Assembly (NCBI GenBank): GCA_947561585.1
Contig: CANNZV010000340.1
Location: forward strand, 434,001-498,000
DNA from: Caprella mutica
Lineage: Eukaryota; Arthropoda; Malacostraca; Amphipoda; Caprellidae
Length of the DNA stretch: 64,000 bases
Reading direction: 5' to 3'
Under the pieces are notes generated by a model. That model was not told the DNA's origin. It saw only the letters and a program-made list of their open reading frames with translations, and made no database searches. A program made the position numbers and the translations under genes. This document shows positions 26,698 through 39,975 of the stretch, piece after piece. Position 1 is the stretch's first letter; every line of letters starts with the position of its first letter.

Positions 26698-29600
26698 TCA
26701 CTTATCAATCCCTAACAATGTGTGGTTATCCCACAGCCAATCCACATAGTAATTCAGCATGTGGTCCACAGGCCGCACTTGGCGCCACTCATTGATGCAG
26801 AATACTCTGTAGGAGTCATTGCCGTACTTTCCAATGCCGTAAAGCTCCTTTGGGTATGTCCAGTTCTTCCGAAGATACTCTTCTGCAAATGAATACAATT
26901 ACAGAAAGATAAATAACAAATAGAAAAGTAAAAGGATTTTACCTTACCAACCACTATTCTACATAGTTAATTTAAATAGATTGTTTAGAAGAAGTTTCTT
27001 TTTGCTGCGATAACACGATTCCTAAAGCAGACACTAAATTTCTAGTAAATAATGATTTTACTTTCAAAGTTCAAAGCTGTATCACTTCCCTACGACATTT
27101 TAGTTGAAAACTCACCTGAAAATCTTTTGATAATTTTAGCTTTTCTAATTTGTTGGCCAAGAGGAGTGAGGATCTTAGACAGGACTTGGTCATTGGCATT
27201 CAGAACTGATGCTGGAGTGGGGTACTGCTCTAGAAAAGTCCACAAGACACTCTTACCTAGGGCCTCGTCACCTGAAAAAAGCAATGGATAGTGATAGTAT
27301 CAACATCGATATATAGTCATCACTTGTCGTATATTTTGTGACAAGAGTAGCAGTTCACTCACCAGAAACTTTGTTCATGAAGATAGTTCCTATGAGGAGT
27401 TTCCAAGGATCGTGATAGAGAGTTTCTTGCAGCAAGTTGAAAGGACTCTTAGGAGGGATCCACTTTCCTCCTGCACGACTCTTCATTATTTTGTTCACGG
27501 GTTCGACAGGAGCCGTGAAATATGAACTCTTATTATTCTCCACAACTTTCTTTCTCTTCGATAAGGGGCCACCTGAAGGAAAAGATACGCGATTTAGTAA
27601 CTAGCTACTAAAAATAATATAGTAGCCCTTGCATACACATTGGTGTTTATAACTATAATTCTACACAATGTTTTATATATTACGAAAAAAACAATTGGAA
27701 ATAACAATTCACAAACTAAGTTGTGAAGTTACACTGCTATGATTAAATTTTAATACGACACTTTAGACTTTAGAGTATATAATTAAGTTGTGAAGTTACA
27801 TAGCTACGACCTATGATTAAATTTTTATATCACTCTTTAGAGCAGGGGTGGGCAAATGCAGCACTCAGTGCTATTTTGGCACTGAGTGCTGACAGCACTG
27901 CCCACCCGGGAAACGGTGCTTTATTTTCTTCCAAAGAAAATTAAGAATTTTTATCCGTGACTGCTCTATAAATTTAAAGGATAATATAGAAGTGCATGGT
28001 CAACTAATTGAAGAACAGTATATTTGTAATGAATGACCTTGATACTTTGATAGTAATTTTATCCCTTAATAAGGAATTTTTTGTTTGTTACAATAGTGCC
28101 GGTGATTAATATATTTACCCCTCTCTTTTTATAAAGATCAGTTAAATTTACATCTTTCATACGCTTGTCTTGGGATATTCAGACACTGTGGTAAAAATTA
28201 ATGCAATCATTTTTAATTCCCATTTTTAATAAGTTAGGTAAGTAATTTATCCTGTGAATTTATGAGTTACTTATTGTTACTTATGCAAGATAGCTTATTT
28301 TTGTTTTTATTGTGATATTTTCACATGAAGAATTTTTTTTTATATATCATTTATTAATTCTTTTTAATGCAAATGATAAATCTACTACCAATATTTATGC
28401 GAAAAATATGTACCGTTGTACATGTTCGTACTTCAATTAAATATACCTCCTCATTATATAATTACTCAGTATCCCAGCAATATAGAAAACGAAAAGAAAA
28501 TTGGCACTGAGATTCCATCTTTCGGCACTGAAAAACACAATGTGTGCCCACCCCTGCTTTAGAGTATATAATTAGATATCAAGATGGACTTCTAACTTTC
28601 TTAAATTAATTCCGAGTTGACCAAGTAACCTAGCCACTGGTTCGCATGAACCAGCTCTAATAGAAAAATATTAACTTTAATTTTTCATAATTACGAATGA
28701 TTAGAAAAAAAAGCAATAAATGGCGAGATATTCATATTTTGAGACCTATTCAAATAGCTATAGCTATCAGGGGTATGTCAGAGCTTCTTCCAGAGACTAA
28801 AGAACGAGGTATGCGCCAAATAGCTGAACTAATGGTATTCTAAATTCCCAATACTCACCCATTCTTGACTTAGGTCCAATAATTTTTCTCTTTTTGGGAG
28901 GTGATGAAACAGTGGAAGATTTTATGGTAACTTTACTGGGGGCAATAATGACGTGCGACTGAACATCTTCACAGTCTTCTGAAGGCGTCATGACTGGCTC
29001 ATCTTTGAAAGTGATTACATCCTGAGTTAATTTGGGGGTAAACATTCCGAGGAGAGATTTACCGAGGTTCTTCTTCTTCTTAGGACCAATCTTGGGAGTT
29101 GTAGAAGTAGATTTAGGAGCACTGTTTTTGGGAGCACTCTTTCCACCCTTAACTTTACCATCGGGATTGTATGAAAAAATGAATTGACTCATATCTATCG
29201 GTTCACCGAGTTTCTCGTACCACTTCATAATTTCGTTTCTAGAACGAAACTTTTTGTTTTGAGGACTGAATGGAAAAAAAAATTCAATGATCATTACTAA
29301 ACAAAAATAAACATAAGAAGATTTATTGCTGAGACAAAATTCTTCACACTTCTAAAAATATGAAATAACCTGATATTATTTAATATTAAAGTATATACCT
29401 AATATAGTAGACATCATATTTTCCAGCTGAGACTCCATTATTCCTCTGTGATATTTTTCTCATCCAACCAGGAGGTACGTGTTCATCACTCATGAACACC
29501 ACTGTAAAAATAAAAAATAATTAAGATATGAAGCACCAACAAATTGAATTTGCTCAGATACCATAAAAACGTACAGATCAGCTTCTAGAAACTTGACTCT

Positions 29601-30681
29601 CATTCTTTTTCAAAGAGAACGAGAGTTGCTGCCATTACAAGATCATTAAAAACTACAGAAAACAAATTATTATTTGAAAATGGGTTTTCAGAGTTATTAA
29701 CTATTTATAACCCAATTTAATAAATTCGAATTGATTAGCCATTTTTTTCCAATGACACTGATGAAAACATATATATGCTCAGCAATGAGAGTATATGTAG
29801 CTACTATGTAGCTACCAAGCATTTTTCTAGCTAGTAATAATACCAAGTTGGAAGCAGGTTTATCAAAATAATATTAAGTTAAACAATCCTTCAAATTTAC
29901 TTTTTAGGTGACTCAAATTGAGAGTATATTTTTATGACAGTATGCTTTAATTCAATCAGGAAAAATATTGAATATACATTATTCACCAAAAAGAAGCTTC
30001 TTCAACTTCAAATAGTTGAATAAATAATTTGCAATAAAGTTTATTTATTCTAAGTTCTAACCAAAAATAAATGTTCTGTAGCGCATTATGAACTAAAATT
30101 TTCTAGGCTTAATTATATATTCATGTGCATCCCATTAGTTGAAAGTTGAGTAGTTGAAAGTTAAGCAAAAATGCATTTAAAAACTTACGGTTTGGGGTTC
30201 GGGTGCCACTGCCACTCTTTGGAGGAGACGCTGTATTTTTTTTCTTAATTGCAGGAGTTTTCTTTTGTTCAACAGGAGCATCATCAACAGTCAGAAGGGA
30301 ATTAATATCCTTGACCTTAATAAGGCCAGACACAGGTTCAGTGACAGGTGCATCCCAATCATTGCCTTCATTCAATGGAACGTCAAAATCATTAGCTTCT
30401 AAATCTTTATCCGCATCATCAGCCGGAACAAAACTTAAATCTTTATGGTCACTCGAAGTTCCCTCTTTAATATTTGGTAAACTACTTTCCTCAACCCCAT
30501 TGTTACTTTTATGATTTGATTCTTCATCTTCAGTTTCTTTAGTATCATTTGGAACTTTTGTTGCAGGTTCTAAATGATCAGATGCAGCAGCATCAGAACT
30601 TTTTAAAGACTCCACCAATGGTTTGTCTCCACCATTCACAGCAGGGGTCTCTGATTGCGATGAAGCAGTTTCTTCTGACAT
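26698..30681 (-). CDS. MBD4: MBD4: methyl-CpG-binding G:T/G:U mismatch DNA glycosylase
   Basis: Six minus-strand exons join in frame: 30681-30189, 29501-29399, 29265-28859, 27572-27363, 27271-27116 and 26882-26698 (stop). They encode 517 residues; human MBD4 has 580. Residues 1-165 are acidic and low in complexity. A methyl-CpG-binding domain spans about 172-235, beginning VPPGW and continuing [20 protein letters not shown] across two introns. A lysine/serine-rich linker follows. Residues 372-517 form the HhH-GPD glycosylase domain: [44 protein letters not shown] and [16 protein letters not shown]496 in PVDH aligns with the catalytic Asp of MBD4. The family removes T or U opposite G at deaminated CpG, starting base excision repair in the nucleus. 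The start is set at 30681 (ACAATGT, A at -3); in-frame ATGs at 30702 and 30687 have weaker context and would add eight or two residues. Confidence 0.94.
27843..28556. mobile_element. Non-autonomous hAT element in MBD4 intron 3
   Basis: The ends are CAGGGGTGGGCAAA and TGTGCCCACCCCTG, a typical hAT terminal inverted repeat. The 714-bp element is flanked by an exact 8-bp direct repeat CTTTAGAG (27835-27842 and 28557-28564), the target duplication length hAT transposases make. GGCACTGAG recurs near both ends in inverted orientation. No transposase ORF remains. It sits between MBD4 exons 3 and 4 and leaves the splice sites untouched. Confidence 0.92.
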
Positions 30682-30702
30682 TGTCATTAAATCACAATAC
30701 AT

Positions 30703-33700
30703 ATATCAAATAAATATCTGTAAGAATATAAAACATTAATATTAAAAGGTAAATGGTAAAATGCATAGATATTACAAAAACTCTTGAACTTGGGAGAAAT
30801 GTGGCCATTCTCTACTATCAAAGTAAGTAAATGTTAAATTCATAGCACAAAGTTCTCACTATGAAAGTTAAGAACCGAGCTATCAACATAATTTGATTAA
30901 TTTAGAAGGGGGTTTAACATCAGATTCTGAACCAAAGGTCATATAGTTGACCTCAAAATGAAATTAAATACACGGGACTGGAAGAAGCAGTCAGAAAGGA
31001 AACTGGCTGCATAAACGAAGTCACTCCCAGTCTGTGACAATGCTCATGTGTGCAGAACAGCTACTTCGTGAATGCAGTGACTTGCCAATGAATTTGACAA
31101 AGAGTGATGAAAGCACCGGTAGCTGCAGTCACGGATGGAAGAGAGAAACGAAGAGGTGATGGTAAATGAAGCACACGAGCCTAGAGAACACAAAAATCAA
31201 ACACCACGTAGGTAAAGAGCATAACCATAGCGCTATCCTCTAAAACTGCAAGTAGTGAGCTATCTATATAGGATCATTTTGATTACAGAAGTGGATTTAA
31301 GAATATAATTGCTAACTAATTGAAACAGATTCAAAATATTACTTATATAGCTACCTAGTTATAAGTTTTGAATTACTTAGAGCACTTAAAAATAGCATCA
31401 TTAAGAGCAGTTTTATAGTCCAATATAGAGAAGCATAGACTGGAATGAATAACTAAGAAAAGAAATTACTGCACTCGAAATATCGAGGTTGCGTAAATAT
31501 TGCTGCACGGTCATTTTAATAAGCTATAAAATACAACTTTGTCAATTCTAAATAAATTCGTTAAAGGTCAAAAGAAAATTTTTCATTAGGAATTGCTTGG
31601 AAACTCCTGAAATTTGAAATAATGACTAAAATTAAATATAAATCTATTGTTAATATTACATTTACGAAAGCAGTCACACTATGAAACCTGGTATGCCATA
31701 GGCTACCAAAGTGGATTCTATAAGCTGAATTTTACAATAATAATGAATATTTATAAAATAGTATTTATTTATTTTCAAAATAAAACTAAATGCTAGGTTT
31801 AATTTTAGATGAAGCCACATACCTAACAATTGAATTGAAAAATCATTAAATTTTCTGACCAATTCAATATCCTATGCTGTATAAATAGTACTAGCTATCT
31901 ATAATTCTGTAATATTCAGAATTGTCACTGCAGCTGGACATATTCAATTTCAAAACTATATAAAATATTTAATGTACAGTGCAATGTAATAATATGCTTG
32001 TAATACACATGCCAAGTCACTCTAAATTAATAGATTACTATAGTCAGTTACTATGTAATATTTTCTTTGACTCTTTGTTCATAGAAAACAGAATATTATA
32101 GGGACATAATATTATTATATTATTATAATGATAAAAATCTAACTTTGGGACTTGTCTCGCACTTATAACACTTTCGTTTCAAGTGTAGCTAGTTGCAATT
32201 TTGTAATAAGAGCATGGTACTCCTGTAATTACAATCCCTGGGTCCACTTTACTAAAATATATTTAATTGAAACCATTTTTGGTATTAATGTTAGCTACAA
32301 AATGAATACTGGGCATTTCATTAGGCAAGGGTGAACATGCAGATGTCTTTCATACCATTTTGATTGAACCTTTTTATAATGAAATTCTGATGGACATCTA
32401 GAGACTGAATGAAAGTTTATTTTTTTCTTCAAATTTTGACACTGTATACGCACATTTGTGTAAATTAGTTAGTAGTTATCTACAGAGGTGGGCGTTCCAT
32501 ACAAATGTTTGCAAACTATATTTATTCATGGATCTGTTCAGACCAACAAATGGGTAAGGAAATTAAGATTCGGACAGACTTCAAAAAAGATTAGGACTTC
32601 AGTTCGTTGGAACATCTATTTTAATCCAAACCTCCGTATCCCGTAGAAAAAAATAGAAAAAACCAAACATGTGTAGTTGTGGTGATACATGCAATAGCTA
32701 CTTCTGATATTTCTCTATCAACATTTCTGAGCTATCCAGGCCTGCCAATTTACCTCTTTTTGAGCTACTCTTTTCTCATGCAGTTGGCTTCAAATTTAAT
32801 CAATCCAGCTCCTAGCTTTTAAATTAACTTTTTATAAAATATTTATGTTCTTTTTTATCATACATATTGCATAAAGAAATTAATTTAGTGTACTAAATTA
32901 ACTGGTGCTGTATGCTTGTTCAATTTACGCTCTACAAGCTTATCACTAGTAAATTGTTTCAAATTGTATTATAATTTGCTCTTCTAGTAGTTACTTGTTT
33001 AAAAAATAATGTAGATATCTTAAAAACACTTTATTTAATCAGAAAGCTGTAAATTTAGATTATGAAAGAGTCAAATTTAGGATTGGAAAAATTTGGTAAG
33101 TGACTGAAATTAGCGTCAACAGGAGTGATTCATCGCTCTCATATTTTAACTGTGAAGGAAGAATAATTTTGGATATCCAATTACACCATTTGGAAACTTG
33201 CAATTTCTTCTAGAAATCTTGTAATTTTCATCTAATTTTGTACAATGAAAGTATATTAAAATACACAGTAGAGAGAAGTGTTTGTCAGATTATTCAAAAT
33301 ATCCCATAACTTTAACACTGGGTAATGACATTTATTCATGAAATCTAACCAAAATATTCATGAGAGTAAAACATGCCTTCAGAAAACTATATAAAGTGTA
33401 ATATATATTATAACGGTAGTTACAGCCCAAGGGTACGGTTACTATAGATGAGTATTCAAGCAATTTTTCGCACTGACGACTTATGACAACATTGGATGAA
33501 AATAAAAGGCAAACTCATATTTTTCAATGAGAGTGGTTACAGTGGCAGCGATTTGCCACTGTAAGTCATCAGATCACTTTCAGCGTTCAAACAAGTTTGA
33601 TTTTTTCATGCAACTAGCGACAGATTCACTAATTTTTGCATTCAATTCTCTTACTTTCGATTGCTATAACTGTTGTGTTTACTCACGCGTTTTGGAATTT

Positions 33701-34330
33701 TTTACAATAATATTGAATATTCAAATAGTTTATTCAATTTTTTTAATTAATTTTTTACATCACGAACATTACTCAAAAAAACATGGTTTAGACAAGGATA
33801 CAGTAACACATAAAGGGTAAGGGAACTAGTAGACGACACAAAAATATGACATAACCAAGTCGTCACATTTCTCATTTATGACCCAGTGGCTCACAATTCT
33901 TCGTTTTTGTATGTAAATATTGAGAAATTTATAATTTTATAAGGGTTCCGTGTAAAAGAAATGCAGAAATAGTGATTGAACCTCAAAGTTGAATATATAG
34001 TATGATCCATAACAATTAAAGATGAAGTAGTTATTAACCAAAGAGAATATTATTCATGTAGCAATCATTGCAATTTTTAAGATTTTCCAGTCACACAGTA
34101 GTCACATCAAAGTAGTTTCAAACAGCTGATTACCATACCCTGTATCCTGGTTTGAACCCAAATGTTAATTGGGTAGAAACATACTGACGAACAGAAAGTG
34201 TAACCACCTTGCACTGACAATAAGTTTTAACGATATTGTTAGTGCAAAAAAACACTCAAATACGCATCTATTGTAACCATACCCTAACAAGGCTGAATCA
34301 ACGGAATTATAAAAAGTGCATGATCAGTCT
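30703..34330. other. Spacer upstream of MBD4
   Basis: AT-rich DNA with only short meaningless ORFs. The one recognised item is the minus-strand SINE-like copy (30961-31255). The MBD4 promoter and any 5' UTR exon should lie just above 30681, but I see no diagnostic motif. Confidence 0.5.
30961..31255 (-). mobile_element. SINE-like element, full-length, minus strand
   Basis: On the minus strand it reads CTACTTGCAGTTTTAGAGGA, TAGCGCTATGGTTATGCTCT, ... CACCTCTTCGTTTCTC ... TTTCTGACTGCTTCTTCCAG, CCCGTGTAT. It is collinear along about 295 bp with 18283-18579. It lies about 280 bp upstream of the MBD4 start codon. Confidence 0.75.
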
Positions 34331-34334
34331 CTGC

Positions 34335-34428
34335 ATATTCCGTATCGGGATGTTCGTTCTCGGGATGTTCATTCTCGGGATGTTCATTCTCGGGATGTTC
34401 ATTCTCGGGATGTTCATTCTCAGGATAT
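34335..34428. repeat. 15-bp tandem array, about 6 copies
   Basis: CGGGATGTTCATTCT repeats, giving GMFIL pentapeptides in one frame. It runs straight into the 22-bp array and shares CGGGAT with its unit, so the two probably have a common origin. Confidence 0.9.
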
Positions 34429-35800
34429 TCGGTCTCGGCCTTCGGGGTATGCGGTCTCGGCCTTCGGGGTATGCGGTCTCGGCCTTCGGGGTATGCGGTC
34501 TCGGCCTTCGGGGTATGCGGTCTCGGCCTTCGGGGTATGCGGTCTCGGCCTTCGGGGTATGCGGTCTCGGCCTTCGGGGTATGCGGTCTCGGCGTTCGGG
34601 GTATGCGGTCTCGGCGTTCGGGGTATGCGGTCTCGGCGTTCGGGGTATGCGGTCTCGGCGTTCGGGGTATGCGGTCTCGGCGTTCGGGATATTCGGTCTC
34701 GGCGTTCGGGATATTCGGTCTCGGCGTTCGGGATATTCGGTCTCGGTCCTCGGGATATACGTTCTCGGTCCTCGGGATATTCGGTCTCGGTCCTCGGGAT
34801 ATTCGGTCTCGGTCCTCGGGATATTCGGTCTCGGTCCTCGGGATATTCGGTCTCGGTCCTCGGGATATTCGGTCTCGGTCCTCGGGATATTCGGTCTCGG
34901 TCCTCGGGATATTCGGTCTCGGTCCTCGGGATATTCGGTCTCGGTCCTCGGGATATTCAGTCTCGGTCCTCGGGATATTCAGTCTCGGTCCTCGGGATAT
35001 TCAGTCTCGGTCCTCGGGATATTCAGTCTCGGTCCTCGGGATATTCAGTCTCGGTCCTCGGGATATTCAGTCTCGGTCCTCGGGATATTCAGTCTCGGTC
35101 CTCGGGATATTCAGTCTCGGTCCTCGGGATATTCAGTCTCGGTCCTCGGGATATTCAGTCTCGGTCCTCGGGATATTCAGTCTCGGTCCTCGGGATATTC
35201 AGTCTCGGTCCTCGGGATATTCAGTCTCGGTCCTCGGGATATTCAGTCTCGGTCCTCGGGATATTCAGTCTCGGTCCTCGGGATATTCAGTCTCGGTCCT
35301 CAGGATATTCAGTCTCGGTCCTCGGGATATTCAGTCTCGGTCCTCGGGATATTCAGTCTCGGTCCTCGGGATATTCGGTCTCGGTCCTCGGGATATTCGG
35401 TCTCGGTCCTCGGGATATTCGGTCTCGGTCCTCTGGATATTCGGTCTCGGTCCTCGGGATATTCGGTCTCGGTCCTCGGGATATTCGGTCTCGGTCCTCG
35501 GGATATTCGGTCTCGGTCCTCGGGATATTCGGTCTCGGTCCTCGGGATATTCGGTCTCGGTCCTCGGGATATTCGGTCTCGGTCCTCGGGATATTCGGTC
35601 TCGGTCCTCGGGATATTCGGTCTCGGTCCTCGGGATATTCGGTCTCGGTCCTCGGGATATTCGGTCTCGGTCCTCGGGATATTCGGTCTCGGTCCTCGGG
35701 ATATTCGGTCTCGGTCCTCGGGATATTCGGTCTCGGTCCTCGGGATATTCGGTCTCGGTCCTCGGGATATTCGGTCTCGGTCCTCGGGATATTCAGTCTC
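34429..35800. repeat. 22-bp tandem array, about 62 copies in blocks
   Basis: From left to right the unit changes in blocks: GGTCTCGGCCTTCGGGG+TATGC (7 copies), GGCGTTCGGGGTATGC (4), GGCGTTCGGGATATTC (3), then GGTCTCGGTCCTCGGG+ATATTC. A middle block (about 34959-35370) starts AGTCTC; copies to the right return to GGTCTC. The period is 1 mod 3, so three forward frames and one reverse frame stay open for up to 531 codons; these are not genes. Confidence 0.96.
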
Positions 35801-36214
35801 ATTTTATTATGATTTCATTGTAGAACATTAATAGAAAAAGTGGAAATTATGAATTGTAAAATGTGTAGCTAGTATATTTATTAAAAGCGATAACCGTTTA
35901 TAAATGATGAGTAACATTGGTAATTTTGACATGTTTTGAATTTTATTTAAAATGAGATTTTTACAGGAAATTCGGTCTCGGAATTTTCTGTTTGAGGTAT
36001 AAATAAAACTTGTCAGTTAGATGTATCAGGAGGCATGCCACCCTCCAAACCCCGTGCCATGTTATTAAACAATCATAAAGTGAGCAGTACAACAAACTAC
36101 CAGATACAAAAACAACATAACAGCCATTTTTGCTGACAGTCTATAATTCCGAAACCAAATTTTCTAGACCCAAATTTCTGGCCACCTAATATTTAATAAC
36201 ACACACAGAGTTTT

Positions 36215-37072
36215 TATTTATTTACTAAAAATAACGGGTCTTCAACAGAAATTTATTACTCGTTGTTAGGTTATTTTAAGTGAATTCAAATAAAATATAT
36301 TTTTCTGCATAAACTTATATTTTATTTTATAGATAAAATACATATAAAAATGGACTAAAAACATAGGAATTTAATTATCAAGTCAATATATTCCCAGGCG
36401 TATCAGAGTTACATTCTTCATGTTTAATACCCGTAGAGCAAAAGCGGACACCAAATAAATAAACACACGAGGGAAATTATTAGTATACCAGACTACTAGT
36501 GTACTTTCCCGTTAAAAATAACCGGTCATCATCAATACCAATTTATTAGGTCACTTTTAATGAATTAAATTAAAATTAAATTTTCTGCTTAGTCTTTTAT
36601 TTCATAGATAAAATACATACAAAAATTGAATAAAAATAGGGGAATTCAAATATCAAGTCAATATATTCCTGTATGTATCAAAGTTACATTTTTTATGTTT
36701 AATAGCTACCCGTCGAGCAAAAGCGGACACCAAATAAATAAATAAACACACTAGGGAAATTATTAGTATAGACTAGTGTATTTGCCCGTTAAAAATAACG
36801 ATCAATTGTAATTCATCACTCATTGATAGGTTATTTTTAGTGAATTAAAATAAAATTAATTTTTCTGCATAAATTGAAACTTTTTTCATAGATATATATA
36901 TAGATTTAAAAAGTGAATAAAAACAGGGGAATTTAAATATCAAGTCAATATATTCCCGTGCGTATCACAGTTACATTCTTCATGTTTAATACCCGTCGCG
37001 TAGAAGCAGACACCAAATAAATAAATAAATAAATAAACACACGAGGAAAATTATTAGTATAGATATTTAATA
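36215..37072. repeat. About 285-bp repeat in three tandem copies
   Basis: Each unit carries AAAAATAACGG-like text, TAGGTTATTTT, TTTTTCTGCATAAA, ATATCAAGTCAATATATTCC, CATGTTTAATA, CGGACACCAAATAAATAAA and GGGAAATTATTAGTATA. The starts are near 36226, 36515 and 36793. Divergence is moderate, so the triplication is old. Confidence 0.8.
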
Positions 37073-37645
37073 ATGAATAAGTAGTATGTATTCGTGATAC
37101 AGCTTTCCATAAATATAAATAAATTTCCTATCATTCTTAATGGGATCATCTCAGATTTCAGAACATTTTTTATTTGTAGACATATTGTTCTGAAATTTGC
37201 TAAGTATATGTAACTTTGACAAGTTAACACATTTTGTTGGCTTGACTTTTTCAATTTTAGCATTACTTTTAAGAAAAGAAGATTATTTTTTTCTAATTTC
37301 AAAATAATAGAAAGCAAACTGGCAAATTTGGCCTAACTTCAAAACAACATGGGTTCCCACAGAATACTTTAACAATTCCCATATTATACAAACTGAATGA
37401 TTACCTATTTGCTCGTAGCTTGGCTTCATCTTCAAGAACACACATATGACATGGGTAAATAATTCTTTAATGACCTAACTATAACAGATTTATAATAAAG
37501 CAGCTGGTAGAATTTGACAACACTCACTGTACCACCAGTAAAATAGTATGACACATAAACTCTCCTCTCCATTCATCACTCCAGCTATCTCTAAAAGAAG
37601 CTAAATTTCATTTCAAAATTACAAGAATTATCATTACTTAGTTTT

Positions 37646-39352
37646 CACTAAAATAACATTGTAGCATAATAAGCATAGGAGAAAATTAAATATTTTCACT
37701 ATTTGAAATTGAAGGGCTCAAAACATCTGTCGTTAACTCGCCAATAAAATGGCAAGAAAGGACATGCTTTATTATCTGGTGTACTCGAGTTCAGTAAGTT
37801 TTGAGTTGTCACTTTAAAATTCAATTATTTAGAGCTTATTTCCGAAGATAAACAGATATTCTATAAACGTTCATGAAGATTGTTCTGGAATGTTCCGGGA
37901 AAAATGTAAACAAAGCCATCTTTCAGATGTTTGCTTAAACTTATGTTAACTGATAAAAACCCTATTTTCTATAAAAATAGTGATTCGATACAAAATATTT
38001 CATATCCGTTACTAATCAATATTCAAATAGCATATTATGATAAAGTATTTGAAATGAAAAAATAGATTGATAAAAATTAATATAGCTAAAGATTTAATAT
38101 TAGTTTCACAGATGTGGAAATGGAACAGTCTGATAACATGGAACTTAAACTTATCATAGAAGTTAAGATTGATATAATACGGTCAGTGTAAAATTATAAA
38201 TGGAAACAATAGTGATAATATTTATACTTGTAACATCACAGTTTACTAGTCTATGGCATATAGTCAAATACCATTATTACCATACTTCACAATTTGGTGA
38301 ATGTGGAGAGAATTACTGGAACACACTGTAACATCACTAACACAATCCAAACACTGACAAACTTCAAAAGTCTACAGAGCGGATTTTCAATTTAACCTGA
38401 ATCCTAATCGAAGAATCAAAACTAATAACATTCCATGACAATAACCAGATTGATTTAAATTTTATATGTGAGAAATGAAATTGATTATATAAAAATATTA
38501 AATACTAACAAGATATAAATAAATAAATAAAAAAAGGTATTCATGATAATTAAATAACAAAAATATTGATTATTCTAAAACTGGATCTGGAATTAATTCA
38601 CCAGTGCTGGCTTGTCATCACCACCAGCTCGACTCGAAAATAAAATAGGACTGTTTTTAAGAATGGTCCTTTCACTCCATGTGACTAAGAACATGATACC
38701 ACAGTCTTCTAAAAAAGAATTTAAGAAATACAGAACAAAAAGTAAAGAATTGACTATAAAAAGATGATGAAATTCAATCTATTTTGTTTGAAATATAGTT
38801 TTTATTAGTCTATTCTGGCTATTCATATTTGAGTAAACTTCTAAAATTGTACTTTTTGTATATATTTGTATTGCTGTGATTATACCAGATTGTATTTGGT
38901 GTTCAATTTGTCCGAAATTCTAATTAATTTTCTCAAAAAACGTCAACTAATATTCTTGTACCTAATGCCAGTTGATATGTTATTACCCATAATTTCTCAT
39001 GTTTACATAAATTTTGCTATGAATTTTAATTTACCAGTCTGCAGGAGCTGGTAGCCTGGCGAAGTGTTCATAGAGATCTCTAATTCTATTCACTGTAAAA
39101 TTAATGTAAATATAGGTTTTAATTGAGAAGTGTTCATAGAAAAAGTAATGTATATATAGGAATTAATTTAAAATTGTTCGTATAGAATATCCCAAATATC
39201 TCTCATATTCTGCAGACCCAGGTAATAAAGCGTGTCCAAACTTGCCATGTTAATGGTGAGTTTGTGACAGTTATTTTGAGCCCTTCAATTGCAAATGGTG
39301 AGAAATATCTATTTTAAGTATTTTTCTCTATGCTACAATGTTATTTTGCCAG
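37646..39352. mobile_element. Possible foldback element with about 145-bp inverted arms
   Basis: The left arm (37646-37790) includes AAATAACATTGTAGCATA, GAAGGGCTCAAAA, AAATGGCAAG and ATGCTTTATTATCTGG. The right arm (39205-39352) carries the complement: ACCCAGGTAATAAAGCGTG, CTTGCCAT, TTTTGAGCCCTTC and TATGCTACAATGTTATTTT. About 1.4 kb lies between. No target duplication was identified, so it may instead be two oppositely oriented copies of a short repeat. Confidence 0.5.
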
Positions 39353-39975
39353 TGTGCAAAATATGAACATTTTCCGTGCAAACGATCCTTAATTTCCACC
39401 TATATATACATTTTTTTATAATTTCACTATTTTACTGAGAACAGAAGCCAAAATAAAGACTTTCTTGGAGAACACTTTACCAGTTTTTGCAATTCTCTCC
39501 AACTTATTTTGGAGAGAATTTATGATAATTTTATCATTTTGGTGATTTTTGGAAAGAGCTGGGTCTGAGCCTGGAGAGAGAAATGGAGTTCATGAGCCAG
39601 AACCACACTATTTTAATTGGCTGCAGACTGGCTATGAAATTGAAAATTTATGAATTTACAATAATTTTATTGGGATTTGTGAACAGACTAAGATTTCTCA
39701 ACACTTTACCAATTTCTGTAGTCTATTTCTGGCTCTAAATGAAGATGCACCACATTTTTCTGCATGCTTTGCAATACATTACAATAAGTTCATAACTTAC
39801 GGTCCTTGACTCATTAGTCCTACGGATCCGTCAGAACAGAAAGATACGAGTGAAAAAACTTGAGCAGTGCATGTAAAATTTTACATATTAACCTCCAAAC
39901 ATATTAAGTAGCCTAGGTACTTGCTAATTGGTATAGTCTATAGATTGTTAGTTATTTCTTAGTTTAGGTATTTAT

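Noticed and set aside
34236..35831. ORFs of 450-531 codons (GIFGLGPRDIRSRSSGYSVS repeats) and a 149-codon antisense ORF
   Set aside because: They are the 22-bp array read in every frame; period 1 mod 3 with no stop in the unit makes all frames open. No start, splice or domain evidence.
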